A stretch of 64,000 nt of DNA from positions 1 to 64,000 of the forward strand of contig CAZNFI010000001.1 of the NCBI GenBank assembly GCA_964572185.1, written 5' to 3'. The translations under genes and the position numbers were made by a program. Below, one piece after another: positions 50,484-59,180 of the stretch (its first letter is position 1; each line of letters begins with the position of its first letter). The notes beneath the pieces are model-generated. The model worked only from the letters and a program-made list of their open reading frames with translations. It searched no databases and was not told the origin of the DNA. Origin of the DNA: Azophilus sp964572185. Its GTDB lineage: Bacteria; Pseudomonadota; Gammaproteobacteria; Pseudomonadales; Azotimanducaceae.

Positions 50484-51740
50484 TCAGTTGACGCGGATGT
50501 CCCGAAACGGCCCCCGGTCGAAACGGGTCTCCCGGGGCATGCCCAGCACCCGCTCAGCGATGATGTTGCGCTGGATTTCATCGGTGCCGCCGGCAATGGA
50601 CACAGCGGGAACGGACAGCAGAATCTCCGCGATCAAGCCATCTTCAGGCCCATCGTCACCGGCATACAGAGCTTCTTCGTCGGCAATGAGCGTATGCACC
50701 CTGGCCGCCTGGCGCGCAACCTGGCTGGCCGCCAGCTTGCCCAGCGAACCCTCGGGGCCTTCCGGCTTGCCGGCCAGCCGCGCGGCGCGCGCGCGGCGCG
50801 CCGTCCACTCCGCGGAACTGGCCAGCACCAGCAGCCTGGCCAGTTCCTGGCGCACCGCCGGGTCGGCAATGCGTCCGCTGGCCAGCGCGCGCGGCAGCGC
50901 CAGGTCGACCCGCCCGGCCCGTTGCGGATACCAGGTGTACGGCGCCAGAACCGTAGCGCGCTCCTTGGCTTCTTCCTCATGGATCCGGCCCCGGCGCTCG
51001 ACATCCCCGGCGAGTTCGGCATAGCCGGAACGCAGGCCATCCGCCCGGCGCCGCTCGTGAGCCAACGTGGTCATGGCCACGGCCCAGCCGCCGCCCTCTT
51101 CGCCAACGAGGTTTTCCACCGGCACCCCGGCATCGCTCAGGAACACCTGGTTGAACGATGCGTGGCCGTTCATCTGGCGGATGGGCTGCACCTCGACGCC
51201 GGGTTGACGCATGTCGATGATGAAATAGCTCAGACCCCGGTGCTTGGGCGCGTCCCAATCGGTACGGGCCAGCAACAGCCCCCAGTCCGCATGTTGGGCG
51301 CTGGTGGTCCAGACCTTCTGGCCATTGACCACCCATCCGGCGCCGGTGCGCTCGGCGCGGGTGGTACCGCCGGCCAGGTCCGAGCCGCTGCCCGGTTCGC
51401 TGAACAACTGGCACCAGGTGTCTTCGCCGGTGGCTATGCGCCGCAGATACCGTTGCTTCTGTGCCGCGCTGCCGTGTTCGAGCAGCGTTTCGGCGGCCAG
51501 CAGGCGGATACCGGCCCTGGCGCCGCCGATGGCGCCAATCTTCGCAAACTCCTGTTCCACTACCCGCACCAGTTCGGCGGGATAGTCGCGGCCATGCCAC
51601 TCGACGGGCCATTCCGGCATCGCCCAGCCCGCATCGACCAGCTTGTTGCGCCAGTCGACCAGCGACCGGTCCGGGTCCCAGTTCCGCTCGAGCCAGGCGC
51701 GCACCTCGGCGCGCACTTCGCTTTCCGGCGGCCCGGTCAC
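50484..51740 (-). CDS. Acyl-CoA dehydrogenase, first of a pair
   Basis: FAD enzyme that introduces an alpha-beta double bond in an acyl-CoA. The 418 residues include WCQLFSEPGSGSDLAGGTTRAERTGAGWVVNGQKVWTTSAQHADW (FAD and substrate contacts) and end in the helical domain with SVAGGTDEIQRNIIAERVLGMPRE, the family C-terminal signature. It overlaps the second dehydrogenase by 4 bases. Such side-by-side pairs often form heterotetramers that act on bulky CoA esters such as steroid side chains. The two genes run opposite to glnD and dapD and separate them. Confidence 0.9.
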   Translation of the reverse strand: MTGPPESEVRAEVRAWLERNWDPDRSLVDWRNKLVDAGWAMPEWPVEWHGRDYPAELVRVVEQEFAKIGAIGGARAGIRLLAAETLLEHGSAAQKQRYLRRIATGEDTWCQLFSEPGSGSDLAGGTTRAERTGAGWVVNGQKVWTTSAQHADWGLLLARTDWDAPKHRGLSYFIIDMRQPGVEVQPIRQMNGHASFNQVFLSDAGVPVENLVGEEGGGWAVAMTTLAHERRRADGLRSGYAELAGDVERRGRIHEEEAKERATVLAPYTWYPQRAGRVDLALPRALASGRIADPAVRQELARLLVLASSAEWTARRARAARLAGKPEGPEGSLGKLAASQVARQAARVHTLIADEEALYAGDDGPEDGLIAEILLSVPAVSIAGGTDEIQRNIIAERVLGMPRETRFDRGPFRDIRVN

Positions 51741-52825
51741 GCGGCCCGCTCCCGCTTCTGCAACTCCGCGATCATGCGTTCCCGATGCCAGGACGGGTTG
51801 CCGAGCAACACTTCCGAGGCCTTGGCCCGCTTGTACCAGAGGTGGGTGTCCTGTTCCTCGGTGAAGCCGATGCCGCCGTGCAGTTGTATGGCCTCGGCCG
51901 CAACCAGCATGTAGGCGTCGGCCACGCCGGACTTGGCGAGGCTCGCGTGGTAGCTCAATTGCCGGCTCTGCCGATCGGCAACGGCGGCCGCCTGCCAGGC
52001 GGCGGACTTCGCCAGTTCGACGTTCAGCAGCAGGTCCGCGCAGCGGTGCTTGATGGCCTGGAAGGAAGCGATCGGGCGGCCGAACTGCACCCGCAGTTTC
52101 AGGTACTCGAGCGTGTCGTCGAACAGGCGTTGCGCACCGCCGGCCATTTCATGGGCAAGGGCCACCACGCCGGTGTCCAGTGCCCGCATCAGCCCGTCGG
52201 CGGCGTCACCCAGCAGTCGGGCCGGCACGCCGTCCAGACGGACCTCCGCGAGCCGCCGGGTGGGGTCGAGCACGTTCAGCGGACGCCGATGCACCCCCGG
52301 TCCGCGGGCATCCACTTCGTACAGTTGCTCGCCGTCAGCGCCGCTTGCAACCACCAGCAGCACATCGGCCGCCATGCCGTCCACGACCGGGCGCGCCGTG
52401 CCCGACAGGGTATTGCCATGCAACTGCACGTCCGGCGTCCGGTAGCTGCCCGCCAGGGCGGCGATCAGGTCGCCGCCGGCAATTCCCGGCAGCAGGCGCG
52501 CCTGGGCATCGTCATCGGCACAATTCACAACGGCCGACGCGGCCAGCACGGCTGAAGCAAAATACGGACCGCAGTACAGCGCCCGGCCCATTTCCTCCAT
52601 GGCTATGCCGACCTCGGTCACGCCGAATCCGGCGCCGCCAAACCGTTCCGGCACCAGCAGAGCCGGCAGCGCCAGTTCCCGCGCCATCCGCGCCCACACC
52701 TGGCGATCGAAGCCGTCGGCGCTGTGCATCTGCCGCCGCACCGCGGAACTCGGAGACTCGGCGTCCATGAAACGCCGCACCATGTCGCGAAACTGTTGTT
52801 GTTCCTGTGTGGGTGTGAACGACAT
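51737..52825 (-). CDS. Acyl-CoA dehydrogenase, second of a pair
   Basis: A 362-residue acyl-CoA dehydrogenase-like protein. It has a shorter N-terminal and middle domain than its neighbour and a divergent flavin region. The C-terminal domain holds LRVQFGRPIASFQAIKHRCADL and IQLHGGIGFTEEQDTHLWYKRAKASE, as in the partner subunits of heteromeric dehydrogenases. It is the first gene of the leftward pair, transcribed from the 272-base region it shares with dapD. Its substrate is unknown. Confidence 0.88.
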   Translation of the reverse strand: MSFTPTQEQQQFRDMVRRFMDAESPSSAVRRQMHSADGFDRQVWARMARELALPALLVPERFGGAGFGVTEVGIAMEEMGRALYCGPYFASAVLAASAVVNCADDDAQARLLPGIAGGDLIAALAGSYRTPDVQLHGNTLSGTARPVVDGMAADVLLVVASGADGEQLYEVDARGPGVHRRPLNVLDPTRRLAEVRLDGVPARLLGDAADGLMRALDTGVVALAHEMAGGAQRLFDDTLEYLKLRVQFGRPIASFQAIKHRCADLLLNVELAKSAAWQAAAVADRQSRQLSYHASLAKSGVADAYMLVAAEAIQLHGGIGFTEEQDTHLWYKRAKASEVLLGNPSWHRERMIAELQKRERAA

Positions 52826-52953
52826 CTGCGTGCCGGGGGAATGCGGGCCGCTCCTCCTGTTTGCGTATCGACTTGTCGAACGAGCCTCGAGCGCACCCGT
52901 TCGCTGTTTCGCCGGGCCGTAACATCGCCCGGCAAGTAACGCGTTTCATATTA

Positions 52954-52967
52954 CCGGCCCGGGCCGG
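52954..52967. promoter_or_regulatory. GC-rich palindrome in the divergent region
   Basis: CCGGCCCGGGCCGG is a perfect 14-base palindrome between the acyl-CoA dehydrogenase pair and dapD. Palindromes of this base composition arise by chance in high-GC DNA, so an operator role is only possible. Confidence 0.25.
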
Positions 52968-53085
52968 GAGGCGCCACGTGACCCGCGCCCCAGCCGCATT
53001 CCCGAATACCGGCGCCCGGCCCCGCGGCACGATTGATTGGCGCCAGCGACGCTGTTAGCTTACCGGCCCCTTTTGCACGGGCGGC

Positions 53086-53100
53086 AAGGAGGTCTCCGTG
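53086..53100 (+). promoter_or_regulatory. Strong ribosome binding site fixing the dapD GTG start
   Basis: AAGGAGGT at 53086-53093 stands 4 bases before the GTG at 53098. It decides the start, since no ATG is near, and shows the box this genome uses. Confidence 0.8.
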
Positions 53101-54093
53101 TCCATATTCGCATTCGCAATCGGCCTGGCAACCCGGGACAGCCGCAACGAATGTATCGATTACTATTTTCCGGCGCCCCTCCAGGCACCGTCAGGCGACC
53201 TCGCCGATGCCATCGTGACGACATTCGCGCCCGGTGTGCACAGCCTGCCTGCGCAGGCCGCACAGGACTTCCTGCGCAACCATCAACCGGATCTCGAGCC
53301 GCTGCTCGAAGCGGACCGGGAACTGACCACGGTACTGCTCGAGTCGGATGCGCCCATTGCTTCCACCGCCGAGGCATTTCTCAAGCTGCACCTGCTCTCG
53401 CACCGGCTGACGCTACCGAACAGCATGAACCTCGACGGCATATTCGCCCACCTGCAGACCATCGCCTGGACCACCGAAGGCGCCGTGGCGCTGCCGGACC
53501 TCGCCGGCCGGCAACTCGACGCGCGCATCGCCGGCCGGTACTTCGAAGTGCTGTCCGTCGACAAGTTTCCAAAGATGGCCAACTACGTCGTGCCCTCGGG
53601 GGTGCGCATCGCCGACTCGAGCCGCATCCGCCTCGGCGCCTTCCTGGGCGAAGGCACCACCGTGATGCCCTCCGGCGCAATCAACTTCAATGCCGCGGCA
53701 CTTGGGCCCAACATGGTGGAAGGCCGCATCTCCCAGGGAGTGGTGCTAGGAGAGCACTCCGACCTTGGCGGCGGGGCAAGCACCATGGGCACCCTGGCCG
53801 GCGGCGGCAACATCGTCATCAGCATCGGCAGACAGTGCCTGATCGGCGCCAACGGCGGCACCGGCATACCGCTAGGCGACCGCTGCACCATCGAAGCCGG
53901 CCTGTACATCACCGCCGGCACCCGGGTAACGCTGATCGACGAAAACGGCAAGCGGGTACGGGTTGCCAAGGGCCGCGAACTGGCCGGCGCATCGGACATG
54001 CTGTTCATCCGCAACAGCGAAAGCGGCGAGGTGCAGTGCCGCACCAATCGCAAGGCCATCGCCCTGAACGAGCAGTTGCATGCGCACAACTGA
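53098..54093 (+). CDS. dapD: Tetrahydrodipicolinate N-succinyltransferase (long DapD type)
   Basis: Succinylates tetrahydrodipicolinate in lysine and diaminopimelate synthesis. At 331 residues it is of the longer DapD type known from pseudomonads and actinobacteria. It has an N-terminal helical domain, then a hexapeptide-repeat beta-helix (VPSGVRIADSSRIRLGAFLGEGTTVMPSGAINFNA, GRISQGVVLGEHSDLGGGASTMGTLAGGG) and a short C-terminal domain. The start is a GTG with a near-perfect ribosome binding site. dapE follows, so these two steps are co-located; dapC is not in the window. Confidence 0.95.
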   Translation: MSIFAFAIGLATRDSRNECIDYYFPAPLQAPSGDLADAIVTTFAPGVHSLPAQAAQDFLRNHQPDLEPLLEADRELTTVLLESDAPIASTAEAFLKLHLLSHRLTLPNSMNLDGIFAHLQTIAWTTEGAVALPDLAGRQLDARIAGRYFEVLSVDKFPKMANYVVPSGVRIADSSRIRLGAFLGEGTTVMPSGAINFNAAALGPNMVEGRISQGVVLGEHSDLGGGASTMGTLAGGGNIVISIGRQCLIGANGGTGIPLGDRCTIEAGLYITAGTRVTLIDENGKRVRVAKGRELAGASDMLFIRNSESGEVQCRTNRKAIALNEQLHAHN

Positions 54094-54103
54094 CCCGGCA
54101 GTT

Positions 54104-54129
54104 GCAGCCCGGTCCGCCGCCCGGGCTGC
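54104..54129. terminator. Stem-loop between dapD and dapE
   Basis: GCAGCCCGG (54104-54112) pairs perfectly with CCGGGCTGC (54121-54129) around an 8-base loop, 11 bases after the dapD stop. There is no T-tract. It may lower read-through into dapE or protect the dapD mRNA end. Confidence 0.45.
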
Positions 54130-54186
54130 ACCGCAGGCGAGCGGCCGGCAGCGGAACCGTTACCTGTCAAATCGGTTCACCCGACC

Positions 54187-55326
54187 ATGAACGCCGTGCT
54201 GGAACTCACCCGGTCACTGATCGAGCGGCCGTCGGTTACCCCCGAAGATGCCGGCTGCCAGGCGCTCATGGCCGAGCGCCTGCAGCGCCTCGGCTTTCAG
54301 GTCACGCGGCTGGACAGGCGGAACGTCAGCAACTTCGTGGCGGAACTGGGCAGCGGCGCCCCGCGCCTGGCGCTGGCCGGGCACACCGACGTGGTGCCGC
54401 CCGGAGAGCCGGCCCAATGGCAGTCACCACCCTTTGAGCCGACCGTCCGCGACGGTTACCTGTTCGGGCGCGGCGCGGCCGACATGAAAGCGAGCCTGGC
54501 CGCCATGGTGGTCGCCGCCGAACGCTTCCTGGCGCAGCAACCGAAACCCCGCGGCACGCTCGCCTTCCTGATCACCAGCGACGAAGAGGGCATCGCCGAG
54601 TTCGGCACCCGACACATCGCCGGCCACCTGCGGCAATGCGGCAAGGTCCCCGACTACTGCGTCATCGGCGAGCCGTCATCGACCGCCGTGCTCGGCGATA
54701 CCATCCGCAACGGCCGCCGCGGCTCGCTGAACGGCCGGCTGACCGTGCACGGAGTGCAGGGCCACGTGGCGTACCCGGACCTGGCAGTGAACCCCATCCA
54801 CGAAGTCGCGGCATTCCTTTCCCACCTGACCAGCCATGAATTCGACCAGGGCAATGCGCACTATCCACCGTCCCGATTGCAGGTTTCGAACATCACCGCC
54901 GGCACCGGGGCACTGAACGTCATTCCCGGGGAACTCGGCCTCGACTTCAACATCCGGTTTTCCAATGAACAGACCTCCAACGGGCTCAAATCGGTCATTG
55001 AAGGGCTGCTCGCGCAGCATGACATCGATGCCAGCCTGGCCTGGCAGTTATCCGGCGAGCCTTTCCTGACCCCGCCCGGCACCCTGACCGGCGTGGTGCA
55101 GTCCGCCATTGCCGAAGAACTCGGTGTGCCATGCGCGCTGTCCACCTCTGGCGGCACCTCCGACGGACGCTTCCTTGCCCCGCTCGGCTGCGAGGTTGTC
55201 GAACTCGGCCCGGTCAACGAGACCATTCACAAGGTTGACGAGTGTGTCTCGATAGCCGACCTCGATCCGCTTTCCCGGGTCTATGAACGCATTCTGGAAA
55301 GTCTGCTTGCCCCTGATCCAGAATGA
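54187..55326 (+). CDS. dapE: Succinyl-diaminopimelate desuccinylase
   Basis: Zinc-dependent M20-family hydrolase that releases LL-diaminopimelate. The 379 residues carry LALAGHTDVVPPGEP (first metal His and Asp), FGRGAADMKASLAAMV (bridging Asp), ITSDEEGIAEFGT (catalytic Glu pair), CVIGEPSS and, near the end, ELGPVNETIHKVDECV with the final metal His. The stop codon overlaps the start of a 36-codon frame (ATGA at 55323) that leads into gspN. Confidence 0.96.
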   Translation: MNAVLELTRSLIERPSVTPEDAGCQALMAERLQRLGFQVTRLDRRNVSNFVAELGSGAPRLALAGHTDVVPPGEPAQWQSPPFEPTVRDGYLFGRGAADMKASLAAMVVAAERFLAQQPKPRGTLAFLITSDEEGIAEFGTRHIAGHLRQCGKVPDYCVIGEPSSTAVLGDTIRNGRRGSLNGRLTVHGVQGHVAYPDLAVNPIHEVAAFLSHLTSHEFDQGNAHYPPSRLQVSNITAGTGALNVIPGELGLDFNIRFSNEQTSNGLKSVIEGLLAQHDIDASLAWQLSGEPFLTPPGTLTGVVQSAIAEELGVPCALSTSGGTSDGRFLAPLGCEVVELGPVNETIHKVDECVSIADLDPLSRVYERILESLLAPDPE

Positions 55327-55480
55327 ACGTGGCGATGGCGACAGGAGTCGTGAAAGTACCGGCTGCACCTGGCAAGCGCGCGTTTACCCTGCCCGGCAGC
55401 ACGTCGAGCTGGCGGCGCGAGCACGGCCAGTGATGTCGTCGCCCTTGACGGCCACGGCAACTCGGTCGTGGACAGGTCGG
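55323..55480 (+). repeat. Dispersed repeat of about 160 bases, copy B
   Basis: This stretch aligns with 11070-11232 over its full length. It begins at the dapE stop codon and runs 48 bases into the predicted gspN gene, so the gspN N-terminus may be repeat-derived. It also contains a 36-codon frame (ATG 55323 to TGA 55433) that touches dapE by ATGA and gspN by TGATG; I do not call it a gene because the matching frame in copy A is not conserved. Confidence 0.6.
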
Positions 55481-56260
55481 TCCGGAACCAGGAACGCCGG
55501 CTACGCCTTTCGCAGGGGTCCGCGCAGAGTCCGCGGCCAGATTCGTGCCCTGGTGACTGTCGGCATTCTGGCGTTCCTGGCGTTCTGTGTGGCGCTAGCA
55601 CCGGCCAGCCTTGTGGCTCCCGCACTCGAGCGCATACCGGGTGCCACGCTGCAGGGTACCGCCGGTACGGTCTGGAACGGTTCCGGTCAATTGCGCTTGC
55701 AGGGCCAGAATCAGGGTCGCCTAGCCTGGTCGGTGCGCCCCGCGAGCCTGCTGATGCTGGCCCCCGAAATCGACTGGGCCTGGACCGGGGCGAGCCTGGA
55801 CCTGGGCGGCAGTCTGCGCCTGAGCGGGAATCGTGTCGCCCTGACGACCTCCGGCCAGGTCATGTCCGCCGCGGTCAATCCCTGGCTTGCGGCCTACGAC
55901 CTGAACATGGCCGGCAGTTTCCAGGTCTCCGACCTTTACCTGCACATGACGGGCAATCGGCCAGACGACACCCGCGGCACGCTGGACTGGTCCGGCGGCC
56001 GCCTGCACTACGCGTTGTCCGGGCAGCATCGGGTCGTCCGGCTGCCTCCCCTGCAGGCGCGCCTGAGCTTCACGGACGGGCCATCGGCAACCGTTTTCGC
56101 CGAAGGCAATGCCACACCGCTTCTCGAGGCAAAGCTATTGACCAGCGGCTACGTCTACATCGGTATCACGAAGCTGTTGACGCGAATGCTCGATGACCCC
56201 TGGCCCGGCGGCGCCGCGGACCATGAGGTAGTGGTGGCGGTGGAAGAAAAGATACTTTAG
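55433..56260 (+). CDS. gspN: Type II secretion system protein N
   Basis: Bitopic inner-membrane component of the type II secretion system, of uncertain mechanical role. The 275 residues have a long basic N-terminus, one membrane helix (LVTVGILAFLAFCVALAPASLV, about residues 45-66) and the periplasmic T2SSN domain (IPGATLQGTAGTVWNGSGQLRLQG, then LAWSVRPASLLML, and the C-terminal VVAVEEKIL). The ATG at 55433 is the only good start. It follows a TGATG overlap, but it falls inside a dispersed repeat, so the first 30 or so residues are doubtful. Confidence 0.8.
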   Translation: MSSPLTATATRSWTGRSGTRNAGYAFRRGPRRVRGQIRALVTVGILAFLAFCVALAPASLVAPALERIPGATLQGTAGTVWNGSGQLRLQGQNQGRLAWSVRPASLLMLAPEIDWAWTGASLDLGGSLRLSGNRVALTTSGQVMSAAVNPWLAAYDLNMAGSFQVSDLYLHMTGNRPDDTRGTLDWSGGRLHYALSGQHRVVRLPPLQARLSFTDGPSATVFAEGNATPLLEAKLLTSGYVYIGITKLLTRMLDDPWPGGAADHEVVVAVEEKIL

Positions 56261-56270
56261 GGTCGGCGCG

Positions 56271-57200
56271 ATGGAACTGCGCGTGCAAAACCTGGTCGCC
56301 CATGCCCCCACGGCCTGCAAGTGGCTGATGGTACTGGGCATGGCTTATACGCTGGCATCCGCGATATCGTTGATGGCCACGCCAGCCAAGGTTGCGCCGG
56401 CGCATCTGCAACAGCCGGGCACAACCTCTGAAACCGGCCCGCGGCCGGCTGCGGACCCGGCCAGCATCGCCCGTGCCAACCTGTTCGGCAAAGCGAATGC
56501 CAATGCCGGTCGGGAGGCTGCCGCGGCCGCCGCGGCGGCGCTGGTCGACACGCGTCTGCCGCTGGTGCTGCATGGTGTGTTCGTGGCCGACGATCCGGCC
56601 GAGTCGACCGCCATTCTGGCAAACAAGGGCCGCAGCGAAGCACTTTTCCACATCGGCGACCGGGTTCCGGGCAATGCCACACTGGAGGCGGTCAACCTTG
56701 ACCATGTGCTGTTGCGGCGGGGCCGTACGCTGGAACGCCTGTTGTTCCCGAAATCCGATCAGCCGTTGGCTACACCGAACAACCCGACGCGGCAGGCCGG
56801 CGCCACTACCCCCGAGACGCCCGACCTGCCCGCCGGCAATGGCAATTCAGGGTTGCGCGCACAGGCAACCCCAGCCGTCCGCCCGACACCGCGGCAGGCC
56901 GCGAACAAGTATCGGGACATGCTGAAAAACAACCCGGGGCAGGCCCTCGAAGAGCTGGATGTTGCGCTGGTGAGTGGCGAGGCGGCCTCCGGCTATCGCA
57001 TTGGCCACGGTACCCAGTCTCCCTATCTGCGCCAGGCGGGCCTGCAGCCAGGGGATGTCATTCTGTCCGTCAACGGCCGGCCGGTAGGCGATGTCGGAAG
57101 CGACCGGCTGGAAATGGACAACATACTGGCGCAGGGCTCCGCACGCATGGAAATTCAACGTGGCGAGCGGCGCTTCTTCATAACGGCATCGCTGAATTGA
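56271..57200 (+). CDS. gspC: Type II secretion system protein C
   Basis: Links the inner-membrane platform to the secretin. The 309 residues have an N-terminal membrane helix (about 17-38), an HR domain (LVDTRLPLVLHGVFVADDPAESTAILANKGRSEALFHIGDRV), an extended Pro/Ala-rich linker, and a C-terminal PDZ domain (YRIGHGTQSPYLRQAGLQPGDVILSVNGRPV). The order N-C-D is the expected start of a gsp operon. Confidence 0.9.
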   Translation: MELRVQNLVAHAPTACKWLMVLGMAYTLASAISLMATPAKVAPAHLQQPGTTSETGPRPAADPASIARANLFGKANANAGREAAAAAAAALVDTRLPLVLHGVFVADDPAESTAILANKGRSEALFHIGDRVPGNATLEAVNLDHVLLRRGRTLERLLFPKSDQPLATPNNPTRQAGATTPETPDLPAGNGNSGLRAQATPAVRPTPRQAANKYRDMLKNNPGQALEELDVALVSGEAASGYRIGHGTQSPYLRQAGLQPGDVILSVNGRPVGDVGSDRLEMDNILAQGSARMEIQRGERRFFITASLN

Positions 57201-57225
57201 CTGCCGTGAATGTCCGGAAACAATC

Positions 57226-59168
57226 GTGACGTCAGCGCGACAACTTGCATCGGCCGGATTGTTCTGCCTGTTACTGCTGCCCTTTGCCGGCACCGCCTTC
57301 AGCGCCGAGCCACAAACCTGGACAATCAACATCCAGAACGCCGACATCCGCGAATTCGTGACTCAGGTGGCGGACATCACCGGTGAAACCTTCGTTGTCG
57401 ACCCGCGCCTGAAGGGTGAGGTGACCGTCATTTCCAGTACGCCCCTCGACGCGGACGGCATCTACGAACTGTTTCTTTCCGTGCTGCGCGTACACGGCTT
57501 CATCGCCAGCCCGTCGGGCGACGTGATCCGCATACAACAGAGCGCCACCGGCAAGCAGACGCCCGGGCTCGATGACCAGTTGACCGAAGTGGCGCCGGAA
57601 GAACTTGTGACGCGCGTGGTCGCCGCACAGAACGTCGAATCCACGGAGCTGGTCAAGATCCTGCGGCCGCTCATTCCCCAGTACGGGCACATCGCCGCCG
57701 TGACCGAGCCCAACATCGTCATCATCAGCGACCACGCCGACAACATTCTGCGGCTCATTCGCATCGTCGAACAGATCGATGTCTCCGAAGAGGACGAGAT
57801 CGTGCTGGTGCCGCTCAAGGAAGCCTGGGTGGAGACCGTGGTGGAGTTGCTGGAACGGCTCGCGCCCAAGCAGATCGGCGCCAACGCCACAGGTCCGCAG
57901 AGCATTCAGATCATCGCCAACAAGCGCAACAACTCGCTGGTGGTGCGCGGCAAGCCGCGGCCGGTCGCCGAGATCCTGAAGATTGTCGATCTGCTCGACC
58001 AGCCGGCCACCGCTACCGGCGGCGTGCAGGTGGTCTACCTGAAGCATGCGGATGCCGTGTCGGTATCGGAAGTTCTCCGGGGCACCCTCGAGCAGCGCTC
58101 CGAGGAAGATTCGGCGCGCTCGGCCAACATCCAGGCCGACGAGTCGCTGAACGCCATCATCGTTCGCGCACCGCCCAGCGCCATGAGCGAAATTCTCGAT
58201 CTCCTCGATCAGCTCGACATCCGCCGCACCCAGGTGCTCATCGAAGCGGCGGTGGTGGAAGTGCAGATCTCCGACCAGCGCGCCATCGGCGCGGAAACCG
58301 CCGCGGCGGACGCCCAGGGGTCCACCGCGCCCCTCGGCAGCACGGCCCTCGACGGCGTCATCACCAACCTGCTGCAGAACCTGAGCGTCGACCAGGAGGG
58401 CAACCAGATCGATGCGGACGTGCTGGCGGGCCTGGCCAGCATCTCCAGCCCGACACTGGCCGTGGCCCGAATCAACCCGGAGGGGTTTTCCTTCGGCAGC
58501 ATCATCACCGCGCTCGGCACCGCCAGCGACGCCAACCTGCTGTCGACACCCAGCATCATGACCCTCGACAACCAGGAGGCGAAGATCGTGGTCGGCAACG
58601 AGGTGCCGTTCCGCACCGGCTCGTTCACCACCCAGGCCGACGGCGCCAACAACCCGTTCACCACCGTGCAGCGCAAGGACGTCGGATTGCAGCTCACCGT
58701 CACCCCGCATGTACACGAAGGGACATCGGTACGCCTGGAGATCGCGCAACAGATCACCAACCTGGTGGACTCGCCCATCGGCAACGCCGGGTTTGCCGAC
58801 GTGGTCACGTCGAAACGGGAGATCGAGACCACCGTACTGGCCGAGGACCGCCAGATCATCGTGCTCGGCGGGCTCATACAGGACNNNNNNNNNNAGCGAT
58901 GAAGAAGGTGCCGCTGCTGGGCGACATCCCGGGCCTCGGGTTCTTTTTCCGTTCGTCGTCCACCACCAACTCGAAAACCAACTTGTTGATATTCTTGCGG
59001 CCTACCATCATCAGGTCGCAGGACGACGTCCATGACACGACCGAGCGCAAGTTTCGCGACATCTGGGAAGTGGAAATCACCACGCCGGTATCGGACCAGA
59101 TCGAGGGGCTGTTCGAGGGATCGTCCTCGTCGCCGAGTGTGCAGGAGTCCCCGCGCCGCTCCGAGTAG
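57226..59168 (+). CDS. gspD: Type II secretion system secretin D, broken by an assembly gap
   Basis: Forms the outer-membrane channel. A signal peptide (to FSAEP) precedes N0 (WTINIQNADIREFVTQVADITGETFVVDPR) and N1-N3 ring domains. The secretin core follows, with VGNEVPFRTGSF and ending QIIVLGGLIQD at 58884. Ten N (58885-58894) come next. The C-terminal continuation MKKVPLLGDIPGLGFFFRSSSTTNSKTNLLIFLRPTII is in a different frame and reaches the stop at 59168. The real gap must therefore be 3n+2 bases. Total length is about 640 residues, normal for the family. The start is a GTG. No gspE-M follow; plsB is next. Confidence 0.93.
58885..58894. other. Assembly gap (10 N) in gspD
   Basis: Ten unknown bases. 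The frames on both sides demand a true length of 3n+2, so ten is a placeholder. Confidence 0.95.
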
Positions 59169-59180
59169 CCGGAAACCCTG

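Noticed and set aside
55323..55433. A 36-codon frame bridging dapE and gspN
   Set aside because: The ATGA and TGATG overlaps are suggestive, but its sequence is repeat-derived and the frame is not conserved in the other copy.
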